A stretch of DNA of 64,000 nt, from assembly GCF_009496005.1 (NCBI RefSeq), contig NZ_WIBF01000012.1, positions 93,857-157,856 on the forward strand, written 5' to 3'. Each line of letters begins with the position of its first letter. Position 1 is the first letter of the stretch. The notes below the pieces were generated by a model. That model had not been told where the DNA came from and did not search any database. It saw only the letters and a program-made list of their open reading frames with translations. Below, one piece after another: positions 53,808-62,133 of this stretch. Source of the DNA: Tritonibacter litoralis (GTDB taxonomy: Bacteria > Pseudomonadota > Alphaproteobacteria > Rhodobacterales > Rhodobacteraceae). The translations under genes were made by a program, and so were the position numbers.

Positions 53808-55261
53808 GTGCGAGCCATTGGGGACAGAACTGTGTAATACGCACGGAACCTGTTGTACGCCAGCTCATAAGCCTCAACCAGATCGGCGCGCGGTTCGATC
53901 ACTTCGGCGATTTCGGGCGGGGTCATGACCTCATCCGGGGTTCGGGCTGTCACCGCACAAATCGCCAGTCGCGCAGCACCAATTGCGGCCCCCAACTCGC
54001 TGCCTGCAGGCAAGGCAAGCGGGACGTTCAATACGGTTGCCAGCGTTTCCAGCCAGAACCGCGAGCGCGTGCCACCGCCAACGGCCACCAACTGTTCCAC
54101 ATCCGCCCCAGTGGCGCGCAGGGCTTCCAGATTGTCACGCAGGGCAAAGGCCACCCCTTCCATCACGGCCTGGGTCATATCCTGGGGTCCCGATGCCACA
54201 TCTGCGCCCAACAACGCGGCCCGAATATCGGCGTTATTGTGCGGGGTCCGCTCGCCCGACAGATAGGGCAGGAAGGTCATCTTGGCAGGGCTTGTGATCT
54301 GATCCGGCAGGGCCTGGGCCAGGTCCGCCGGAGATTGCCCCAGATTGCGGGACAACCAGTTCAAACTGTTGGTGGCCGACAACATCACACCCATCTGAAC
54401 CCAACGGTTGGGAATGGCATGGCAGAACGTATGGACCGCTGTTTCAGGCGCGGGGGCATAGGTCTCGCGCGCCAAAAGCAACACACCCGACGTGCCAAGG
54501 GACAAGAACCCCTGCCCCTCGTTCACACAGCCGATCCCACAGGCTGCGGCGGCATTATCTCCGGCACCACCGGCGACGATCACCGGGCCTTGCAGGCCCC
54601 AGGTCTGACACAGCTCTTCGCTCAGGTGGCCGCCGACTGCGCTGCCTTCGACCAGATCCGGCATCTGCGCGCCGGTCATATGGGACAGCTCCAGCGCCCG
54701 GTCGGACCAGCCGCGCGCGCCCACATCCATCCACGCGGTGCCTGCGCTGTCGGACATGTCGCTGATGTAGGATCCCGTCAGCCAGAAGCGCAGATAATCT
54801 TTGGGCAGCAGGACCTTGGCCACTTGGACATAGATATCAGGTTCATGGGTGCGCAGCCAATCCAGCTTGGGCGCGGTAAAACCCGGAAAGACGATATTGC
54901 CCGTCTGTGTCCGCATCTCTGCCATTGCATCCAGGGCGGCGGCCTCAGCAGCAGAGCGGGTATCATTCCACATGATACAGTGACGCAGCACCCGCCCGGA
55001 GGCATCCAACAATGTGGCACCATGCATATGGCCACTGATCCCGATCCCGCGAATGGCCGCAAAGGCGCCGGCATCTGCGGCGCGCAGATCTGCAACCACC
55101 TGCTGGCAGGCCACGGTCCAATGGCCCGGGTTTTGCTCGGACCAGCCGGGATGTGGGGTCGACGTAGGGACAGCCGCCTCTGCTTCCGCCACAACCGTAC
55201 CGTCTTCGGTCGTCACGATCCCCCTCAGACCGGACGTACCCAAATCGAGTCCTAAAAACAT
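53804..55261 (-). CDS. xylB: Xylulokinase
   Basis: The 485-residue FGGY kinase phosphorylates D-xylulose. FLGLDLGTSGLRG is the ATP-site start, ISGHMHGATLLDASG and VAGGAGDNAAAACGIG are FGGY signatures, and SGTAWMDVGARGWSD holds the substrate-site segment. The ATG at 55261 has GGGAGAGGG upstream. It heads the xylB-galM-mauG transcript. Confidence 0.94.
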   Translation of the reverse strand: MFLGLDLGTSGLRGIVTTEDGTVVAEAEAAVPTSTPHPGWSEQNPGHWTVACQQVVADLRAADAGAFAAIRGIGISGHMHGATLLDASGRVLRHCIMWNDTRSAAEAAALDAMAEMRTQTGNIVFPGFTAPKLDWLRTHEPDIYVQVAKVLLPKDYLRFWLTGSYISDMSDSAGTAWMDVGARGWSDRALELSHMTGAQMPDLVEGSAVGGHLSEELCQTWGLQGPVIVAGGAGDNAAAACGIGCVNEGQGFLSLGTSGVLLLARETYAPAPETAVHTFCHAIPNRWVQMGVMLSATNSLNWLSRNLGQSPADLAQALPDQITSPAKMTFLPYLSGERTPHNNADIRAALLGADVASGPQDMTQAVMEGVAFALRDNLEALRATGADVEQLVAVGGGTRSRFWLETLATVLNVPLALPAGSELGAAIGAARLAICAVTARTPDEVMTPPEIAEVIEPRADLVEAYELAYNRFRAYYTVLSPMART

Positions 55262-55325
55262 AGGCCCTCTCCCTCCCATTATTTTACTGCATAAATTAAT
55301 TCAGAGAGGGCGCTGAGTCAATCCA

Positions 55326-55361
55326 TCGTGACAGGAGAGCGGACTAGCCCCCCTGTCACGA
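55326..55361. terminator. Stem-loop after the GH42 gene
   Basis: TCGTGACAGG (55326-55335) pairs with CCTGTCACGA (55352-55361). It is five bases past the beta-galactosidase stop and separates the galactose and xylose transcripts; no T run follows. Confidence 0.6.
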
Positions 55362-55365
55362 CGTC

Positions 55366-57273
55366 TCAGTCCAAAAGGCGTCGCCAGACACCTGCCGCGG
55401 GCAGGGACCCGGCTTCGGTTTCGACCGTTGATGCGCCATAGTTGAACCAGAACTCTTCGGTTGCGGTCTGGCGGATGCGCACCCCTTCGGGCAGGTTACG
55501 CAGGGTCAATTCTGCGGGGCCCGCGACTTTTTGCAAAAGCGCGTCAAACCCCGCCTCATCCAACCAGGCGCCGCAATAGATCTGCGCGCCCGTTGCCATC
55601 ACAATCGGCACTCCGGCGTCTGTCTGCATCAGGACATCGGCGCTGCCCTCCAGCTCTTCCAGATATCCGGTCACCTGCCCGCCACCGGCCACGGCAATGG
55701 GCATATCCGGACGCAGGCTTTCCAATCGCGACACCGTGACATCCAGCCCCGGCAACGCAGGGGGCAGCGGCGTTGGGATATTGAAATCATGATCGCGTGC
55801 GGCGCTGCGCGGGCCATAGACCACCTTTGCGTCGGCCGTTGCCAAAGCCTGTTTTAACTCGTCAGGCATATGCATCAGACCGGGGGCCAGAACCAATTTG
55901 TAACCGCTGAAATCGCGGGTCTCAGACCGCAGAATATCCACCGACAAACCCTGACGCCGCAGGCTGCGATAAACGTCAAACACCAGCCCAAAATAGCTGA
56001 GCCCCTGCCCATGCGGCTGCGTGGACCAGGCCCAATCCGCATCATAATCAAAGAGCAGCGCAACCGGTGCTTGGGCCGGTTCGACCGTTCCGGCCTCGGC
56101 CAATTCAGCCGCAACCTGGCGTGCCTCTTCGATGGCGGGCGCGTCGGCGCTGTCGGGGCGCAAAAGGCCTGCATGCAGCTGTTCTTGGGCAAAGGGGGCC
56201 TGTCGCCAGCGGAAGTAACAGACCGCCTCCGCGCCATGGGCAAAGGCCTCCCAGCTCCACAGGCGCACCATGCCCGGCAGCGGGCTTGGGTTATAGGGGG
56301 CCCAATTGACCGGTCCCGGCTGTTGTTCCATCACCCACCAACGCCCGCGTCCCACCGCGCGGTACAGATCGTGGTGAAAAGCCTGGAAATCCGGATCCCC
56401 CTGGCGTGCATAGGCCCGCTGATGCACCGCATCTGCGCCCACGCGATCTTCCAGAAACCCCAAAGGGTAGCTGTCCCAAGTCGCAATCTCCAGATCATCG
56501 CCGACCTTGTAATGGTCGAAATCTGTGATGCGGCCCATATAGTTATGGGAAATCGGTGCCTTGGAATGGGCGCGGATGATCTCCACCTGCACGCGGTTGA
56601 ACGCCACCACCTGATCTGATGAAAACCGTCGAAAGGCCAGCACATGGGCGGGGTTGGCCTCGGTCACCGTAAGGTTTGGCAGCTCAACCTCGTCGAAGGC
56701 ATTGTACTCCATCGACCAGAACACATTGCCCCAGGCCGCATTCAGCGCTGCGATGTCGCCGTGGAACTGGTCCTGCAACCAGGTCTGAAATGCCCCGCGC
56801 GCCGCATCCGAATAGCTGAGGATCGTGTCATGGCAGCCATATTCATTGTCCGTCTGCCAGGCCGCCACATAGGGGTTCTGCCCATAACGTTCGGCAAACA
56901 GCGCGGTGATCCGCTTGCTTTCTTCCAGATAGCCGGGGTGGCTGAAACAGTAGTGCCTGCGCGACCCAAAGCCGCGCACCCGGCCTTCGGCATCGATTGC
57001 AAACATGTCTGGATGACGTGTGACCATCCACCGGGGCGGCGTTGCGGTTGGCGTGCCCAGAACCACCTTAAGCCCGGCCTTGCCCAACACCTCAATCGCG
57101 CGATCAAGCCAGTCGAACTGTAAAACACCTGGCTGGGGTTCCAGCCGTGACCAGGCAAATTCGCCAATCCGCACCCAGGTCAGGCCTGCCGCAACCATAC
57201 GGGCCGCATCCTCGGCCCAGATCGTTTCGGGCCAATGTTCCGGGTAATAACAGGTCCCCAATGTCCGCTGCAT
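55366..57273 (-). CDS. GH42 beta-galactosidase
   Basis: A 635-residue cytosolic glycosidase of family GH42. GTCYYPEHW and RIGEFAWSRLEP open the TIM barrel; the acid/base is Glu144 (WQTDNEYGC) and the nucleophile probably Glu316 (WWVMEQQPG). A trimerisation-like domain and a C-terminal beta domain follow. No signal peptide. It cleaves beta-galactosides taken into the cell, giving galactose for the genes upstream. It starts 17 bases after the lactonase gene. Confidence 0.92.
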   Translation of the reverse strand: MQRTLGTCYYPEHWPETIWAEDAARMVAAGLTWVRIGEFAWSRLEPQPGVLQFDWLDRAIEVLGKAGLKVVLGTPTATPPRWMVTRHPDMFAIDAEGRVRGFGSRRHYCFSHPGYLEESKRITALFAERYGQNPYVAAWQTDNEYGCHDTILSYSDAARGAFQTWLQDQFHGDIAALNAAWGNVFWSMEYNAFDEVELPNLTVTEANPAHVLAFRRFSSDQVVAFNRVQVEIIRAHSKAPISHNYMGRITDFDHYKVGDDLEIATWDSYPLGFLEDRVGADAVHQRAYARQGDPDFQAFHHDLYRAVGRGRWWVMEQQPGPVNWAPYNPSPLPGMVRLWSWEAFAHGAEAVCYFRWRQAPFAQEQLHAGLLRPDSADAPAIEEARQVAAELAEAGTVEPAQAPVALLFDYDADWAWSTQPHGQGLSYFGLVFDVYRSLRRQGLSVDILRSETRDFSGYKLVLAPGLMHMPDELKQALATADAKVVYGPRSAARDHDFNIPTPLPPALPGLDVTVSRLESLRPDMPIAVAGGGQVTGYLEELEGSADVLMQTDAGVPIVMATGAQIYCGAWLDEAGFDALLQKVAGPAELTLRNLPEGVRIRQTATEEFWFNYGASTVETEAGSLPAAGVWRRLLD

Positions 57274-57290
57274 GGTGCCCTCTTTCTTCT

Positions 57291-58133
57291 TTATAGGATA
57301 ACTTGGTGTTCGGCCTGACCCTGCGCCAATGTTTCCGTGGCAAAGGTCTGGCCAGCAGGGGCCGGCAGGCCCCCATCGGCGGCGGTGGTCACAAACAGCG
57401 TCGACAGATCCGGCCCGCCAAAGGCCGGGCAGGACACTTGTGGCGTTGGGACGGGGATTTCAGCCTCAAACGTGCCATCCGGCGCATAGGCCGCAACCCG
57501 CGCTGCGCCCCATTGAGCGTTCCACAGGTTGCCGTCCTGGTCCACAACAGCGCCATCGGGACCAAAGTCTTCATCCGACAGATCCAAAAACACCTGTGGC
57601 CTACCCATTGGCCAGCCGTCCTGGGGGTCCAGAGGCTGGCGCATAATCAGGCCCAAATGGGTGTCGGTGTAATAGGCACAGGACCGATCCGGCGCGAAGC
57701 AGATCGCGTTGGATATGGTCACATCCGGCACCAGCTTGCGCAGCGCGCCTTGGAAATACCGATAGATTGCGCCAGCGCCCCGTTCGGCATTATAGCCCAT
57801 GGTGCCAATCCAGAACCCGCCCCAGGGATCCGCGCGCCCGTCATTGGAGCGCGTTTGGGGATTGTCTGCCTCAAGCGCCACCAACAGGGATTTGTCACCG
57901 GTTTCACTGTCAAACAGCCACAATCCGCTGGCAGAGGCGAGGATGAACCGTGTGCCATCCACCCAGCCCAGAGCCGAGACACATTCGTCAAACTGCCAGA
58001 ACCGCTCGGTGCCAGCCTCCAGCGTGTAAAGACGTTTTTCCAGTATATCGAACCAGTAGAACTGCTGCTGACGGGGATGCCAGAACGCCCCCTCGCCCAG
58101 GGTGCAGCGCGTGGTGCTGATGGCTTGCATCAT
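57291..58133 (-). CDS. SMP-30/gluconolactonase-family sugar lactonase
   Basis: A 280-residue beta-propeller lactonase. Marks are LGEGAFWHPRQQQFYWFDI, SNDGRADPWGGFWIGTMG, NAICFAPDRSCAYYTDT and GAVVDQDGNLWNAQWG. It should hydrolyse galactono-lactone (or a related aldonolactone) to the acid. It overlaps the aldolase gene by four bases. Confidence 0.9.
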   Translation of the reverse strand: MMQAISTTRCTLGEGAFWHPRQQQFYWFDILEKRLYTLEAGTERFWQFDECVSALGWVDGTRFILASASGLWLFDSETGDKSLLVALEADNPQTRSNDGRADPWGGFWIGTMGYNAERGAGAIYRYFQGALRKLVPDVTISNAICFAPDRSCAYYTDTHLGLIMRQPLDPQDGWPMGRPQVFLDLSDEDFGPDGAVVDQDGNLWNAQWGAARVAAYAPDGTFEAEIPVPTPQVSCPAFGGPDLSTLFVTTAADGGLPAPAGQTFATETLAQGQAEHQVIL

Positions 58134-58738
58134 TCGACAAAAACCGCGTCATAAGCCGCCACCATTTCGACGGCCCGCTCCGCCACATCCGCCGCTGAGC
58201 GGCCCGGCTTGTAAAGGCTGGTGCCGATGCCAAAGCCGGTGATCCCCGCCGCCTGCCAATCGGCAAAATCCGCAGGTCCCACGCCGCCGACCGCATAGGT
58301 TTTTGCGTCCCGCGGCAACACCGCCTTTAGCGCCGCATAGCCATCGATCCCCAGTTTAAAAGCGGGGAAGAACTTTAGCCCATCCGCGCCTGCACGCAGG
58401 GCAGAAAAGGCCTCGGTCGGGGTAAATACACCCGGAAAGGACAACATCTGCGCAGCCTTGGTGGCCATAATCACCTCGGAGTTCGCATCCGGAGAGACCA
58501 CCATACCCGCCCCAATGCGCGCCAGCCGCGCCACATCCTGCGTTGTCAGCACAGTGCCCGCCCCAATCAGCGCCTGCCCTTCGGCTGCGGTGATCATGTG
58601 TGCAATACTGTCAAACGGGTCAGGAGAGTTCAGCGGCACCTCGATCTTGGTGATCCCGTTGTCGATCAGCGCCGCACAGACCGGTGCAGCTTCCTCGGGG
58701 GTGATGCCCCGCAAAATGGCGATAATTTCACGATCCAT
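58130..58738 (-). CDS. dgoA: 2-Dehydro-3-deoxy-6-phosphogalactonate aldolase
   Basis: The 202-residue class I aldolase of the KDPG/KDPGal family splits KDPGal to pyruvate and glyceraldehyde 3-phosphate. AILRGITPEEA, Glu in KIEVPLNSPDP and the Schiff-base Lys122 (GADGLKFFPA) are present. The ATG at 58738 is inside the kinase gene (11-base overlap); a longer frame is rejected because the N-terminus then becomes basic and unlike the family. Confidence 0.94.
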   Translation of the reverse strand: MDREIIAILRGITPEEAAPVCAALIDNGITKIEVPLNSPDPFDSIAHMITAAEGQALIGAGTVLTTQDVARLARIGAGMVVSPDANSEVIMATKAAQMLSFPGVFTPTEAFSALRAGADGLKFFPAFKLGIDGYAALKAVLPRDAKTYAVGGVGPADFADWQAAGITGFGIGTSLYKPGRSAADVAERAVEMVAAYDAVFVE

Positions 58739-59663
58739 GGATCTCTGTCTCCTGCAGCTGCGCATAGGCATCACGCAGCCCGTTTAATGTTGTTGTCTCT
58801 GCATCTGCCACCTGGGCCACTTGCCCATGCAGCGTCAGGGCTGTGGCATAGGCCTGGGCCAATGTGTTTTCGCCGACGATAGTGACAGGCGTGGCGTCCC
58901 ACAGCCTGCGCATCGCACCCAGTTCTGCGCCCAACAGCAGGCCGGACAGCGAGGCCCGCGCCGCCGCAGGGCCAAGATCCGCCAGCAAGGATTGCGCCCG
59001 CAAACCAAAAAGGGATCCAATTAGATGGGTGGGATCCTGGGCCGCTTTCAGGCAGCTGTTTTCAAAGGCGGCCGCATCCCAGCCTGTGTTGCCGACCGAA
59101 TGGCACAGCACCGAATACTGGCCAATCACTTCAAACAATTCACCGCTCATGATGGTGGCAAATTCGACAATCCGACCCGCCTGAACCCGCACCCATTTGG
59201 TATGGGTTCCCGGCAGGCAGATCACACCGTCAAAGCCCGGCTCCTGAGCGATGACACCCCGGATCTGGGTCTCTTCCCCGCGCATCACATCGGCGGGATC
59301 CCGTTGTTTAACCCCTGGCAGGATATGCACGTTGAACCGCGGATCAGAAACGGGTGCAGAGGTTGCCGCTACACCGGCCCGTGGATCACACGGGGTGGCC
59401 ACATAAGGCGCCTCAATCCAGCCCTGCCGCGACCCGGCCATGCCGCAGACCACCACATCCAGCGCCGCGCCTTCGGGCAGATGGTCCGCCAAGAGATCCA
59501 GCAGAACATTTTCATAGGCGTCCGCAGCGATCTGCCCCATACCTTTGTCACTTGTCCGGCGGGTCAGGACCGTTCCATCCGCCGCCAGACACCACAGCCG
59601 CATGTGGGTGGTGCCCCAATCCACAGCGACCCAGGCGGTGGCCTGTTCTTGGGCTGTTGTCAT
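58728..59663 (-). CDS. dgoK: 2-Dehydro-3-deoxygalactonokinase
   Basis: The 311-residue kinase phosphorylates 2-keto-3-deoxygalactonate. VAVDWGTTHMRLW is the ATP-site start, and CLPGTHTKWV and MSGELFEVIGQYSVL are DgoK family segments. It overlaps both neighbours, dgoA and the dehydrogenase gene. Confidence 0.94.
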   Translation of the reverse strand: MTTAQEQATAWVAVDWGTTHMRLWCLAADGTVLTRRTSDKGMGQIAADAYENVLLDLLADHLPEGAALDVVVCGMAGSRQGWIEAPYVATPCDPRAGVAATSAPVSDPRFNVHILPGVKQRDPADVMRGEETQIRGVIAQEPGFDGVICLPGTHTKWVRVQAGRIVEFATIMSGELFEVIGQYSVLCHSVGNTGWDAAAFENSCLKAAQDPTHLIGSLFGLRAQSLLADLGPAAARASLSGLLLGAELGAMRRLWDATPVTIVGENTLAQAYATALTLHGQVAQVADAETTTLNGLRDAYAQLQETEIHGS

Positions 59664-60424
59664 CCGGTCACCACCACGCCACCATCGACCACCATGGCCT
59701 GGCCAGTCATCATCTTGCTAACATCCGAGGCAAGAAACAGGGTCGCCCCCACGATATCCTCGGGGCTGAGCGAGTCCTTCAGACACTGGCGTTCCAGATG
59801 CGCTTCCAGAGCTTCGGGGGTGACCCACATTTCCTTTTGCTTGTCCGTCAGCACCCAGCCCGGCGCGATGGCGTTGACGCGGATCTTGTCGGGACCAAAC
59901 TCCCGCGCCAGCGACCGGGTCATCCCGGTGATACCCGCATTGGCAGTGGTGTAGCCGGGATAGCCATCATTGCCCATCATATAGGAAATCGAGCTGAAGT
60001 TGATAATCGCGCCGCCGCCCGCATCCTTCATGCCCGCAATCGCACGTTGGCAGGCAAAGAAATAAGCCTTGAGGTTCACGGCCTGCGTCCAGTCCCAAAA
60101 GTCCTCATCCACCTCCAGCGTGGTATGACGCTTGTCGTTGGCGGCATTGTTCACCAACACTGCAATCGGCCCTTGGGCTGCGGCCGCCTGATCCATTGCA
60201 CCTTGCAAGGCCGGGATGTCGGTGATGTCACATTGGATAAACAACGGGCGCACCCCGTGCTTTTCCTCCATCTCATCACAAAACGCGCTGGCATCGGACC
60301 GCCCGACAAAGGCCACTTTGGCCCCTTGCGCCAAAAACCCATCCGTCAAATAGGCCCCGATGCCTGAACCGCCACCGGTGATAAAGACGGATTTGTCCTT
60401 TAGGTCATGAAACGTCGCAGTCAT
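59660..60424 (-). CDS. SDR-family sugar dehydrogenase with missing catalytic Lys
   Basis: The 254-residue classical short-chain dehydrogenase has the nucleotide site ITGGGSGIG and VNNAAND, Ser144/145 (INFSSIS) and Tyr158, but the YxxxK motif reads Y158-TTA-N162: the catalytic Lys is Asn (codon AAT at 59939-59941 in the complement). The rest fits aldose dehydrogenases used on galactose or arabinose. In this operon it would oxidise galactose to the lactone; the Asn makes activity doubtful unless the family tolerates it. It lies between dgoK and the dehydratase with overlapping ends. Confidence 0.88.
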   Translation of the reverse strand: MTATFHDLKDKSVFITGGGSGIGAYLTDGFLAQGAKVAFVGRSDASAFCDEMEEKHGVRPLFIQCDITDIPALQGAMDQAAAAQGPIAVLVNNAANDKRHTTLEVDEDFWDWTQAVNLKAYFFACQRAIAGMKDAGGGAIINFSSISYMMGNDGYPGYTTANAGITGMTRSLAREFGPDKIRVNAIAPGWVLTDKQKEMWVTPEALEAHLERQCLKDSLSPEDIVGATLFLASDVSKMMTGQAMVVDGGVVVTG

Positions 60425-62133
60425 CAGTGGCTCTCCCGTGTGACGGGGCGGGTGTCTTTACCCACCAGAAAATCAAGATCGGCCCCTTGGTCCGCCTGCA
60501 GCACGTGATCCACGTACATCTTGGCATAGCCACGGGTATAGTGAGGCTCGGGCGCAACCCAATTGGCGCGGCGGGCCTCCAGTTCAGACTCAGAAACCAG
60601 CAATTCCAAAACACCGGTTGCCGCAGAGACTTTGATCCGATCGCCGGTTTTCACCAAGGCAATTGGCCCGCCGGCGGTGGCCTCTGGAGCCACATGCAGG
60701 ATCACGGTGCCAAAGGCGGTGCCGGACATCCGCGCATCCGAAATCCGAACAATATCGCGCACGCCCTGTTTCACCAGTTTTGCAGGCACCGGCATATCGC
60801 CCACTTCGGGCATGCCCGGATAGCCTTTGGGGCCGCAGTTCTTCAGCACCAGAATGGAGTTCTCATCCACCGGCAGATCATCACGGTCGATGTTGGCCTT
60901 CAGCTCTTCAATGGTTTCAAACACATAGGCCTCGCCCTCGTGTTCCAACAGATGATCCGAGGCCGCCGAGGGTTTCACAATCGCGCCTCGTGGTGCCAGA
61001 TTGCCCCGCAGCACCCGCAGGCCCGAGGCCGGTTTGCGCGGTGTGTCATAGGCAAAGATCACATCGCGGTTATAGCACTCGGCCTCTTCATAGTAGTGCG
61101 AGATGTCCTTGCCCATCACCGTCTGTGCCGGACGCAGCTTGTGGGCGATTTCTTTCAGCACCACGGGAACCCCGCCGGCATAGCAGAAATCCTCCATCAG
61201 GTATTTGCCGGATGGCATGCAGTTCACCAGCAGCGGGATCTCTCCACCGATCTCAAAATCATCCAATGTCAGATCAATGCCAACCCGACCGGCCAAGGCC
61301 AGCAGGTGCACCACCGCATTGGTGGACCCACCCAGCGCCGCATTGGCGACAATCGCGTTTTGAAAGCTCTCCTTGGTCAAAACATCCGACAGTTTCAGGT
61401 CTTCCTCAACCATCTCGACAATGCGCTTGCCGGTCATATGCGCCAGCGCCATGCGGCGGGCGTCCACGGCCGGCAGGGAGCCGTTCATCGGCAGGCACAA
61501 TCCCATCGCCTCCGACAGGGAGGAGGTGGTGGAGGCGGTGCCCATGGTCATGCACACCCCTTTGGAGCGGGACATGCCCGATTCAGTTGCCATGAAGTCT
61601 TTCAACGTCATGTCGCCTGCTTTGACGTCCATCGCAAACTTGCGCACATCGGTGCCGGACCCCAGATCTCGCCCCTTCCACTTGCCGTTCAGCATCGGGC
61701 CGGCCGACACCACAATGGATGGCAAATCAACCGAGGCCGCGCCCATCAATTGGCCCGGTGTGGTCTTGTCACAGCCCCCCAACAGCACCACCCCGTCCAT
61801 GCCATAGGCGCGGATCGATTCCTCAACATCCATCGCCAGCAGGTTGCGGAACAGCATCGCCGTGGGTTTCATCTGGGTTTCACCCAAAGACATCACCGGA
61901 AATTCCACCGGAAAGCCCCCGGCCTCCCAGACGCCGCGCTTCACCCCTTCCGCCAGCTCCCGCAGGCCCGAGTTACAGGGCGTCAGCTCGGACCAGGTGT
62001 TGCAGATCCCGATCACCGGGCGTCCATCAAAGGCATGGTCGGGGAACCCTTGGTTTTTCATCCAGGAGCGACGGATAAACCCGTCCTTGTCCATCATCCC
62101 ATACCAGCCGCGATTGCGCCGTTCCTTGCTCAT
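60424..62133 (-). CDS. IlvD/Edd-family sugar-acid dehydratase
   Basis: The 569-residue enzyme dehydrates a sugar acid with an iron-sulfur cluster. Cluster and substrate segments are ICNTWSELTPCNSG, LLGGCDKTTPGQLMGA and GVCMTMGTASTTSS. The family contains L-arabinonate and D-galactonate-type dehydratases; by context it converts galactonate to 2-keto-3-deoxygalactonate. Its start overlaps the alpha-galactosidase stop. Confidence 0.9.
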   Translation of the reverse strand: MSKERRNRGWYGMMDKDGFIRRSWMKNQGFPDHAFDGRPVIGICNTWSELTPCNSGLRELAEGVKRGVWEAGGFPVEFPVMSLGETQMKPTAMLFRNLLAMDVEESIRAYGMDGVVLLGGCDKTTPGQLMGAASVDLPSIVVSAGPMLNGKWKGRDLGSGTDVRKFAMDVKAGDMTLKDFMATESGMSRSKGVCMTMGTASTTSSLSEAMGLCLPMNGSLPAVDARRMALAHMTGKRIVEMVEEDLKLSDVLTKESFQNAIVANAALGGSTNAVVHLLALAGRVGIDLTLDDFEIGGEIPLLVNCMPSGKYLMEDFCYAGGVPVVLKEIAHKLRPAQTVMGKDISHYYEEAECYNRDVIFAYDTPRKPASGLRVLRGNLAPRGAIVKPSAASDHLLEHEGEAYVFETIEELKANIDRDDLPVDENSILVLKNCGPKGYPGMPEVGDMPVPAKLVKQGVRDIVRISDARMSGTAFGTVILHVAPEATAGGPIALVKTGDRIKVSAATGVLELLVSESELEARRANWVAPEPHYTRGYAKMYVDHVLQADQGADLDFLVGKDTRPVTRESH

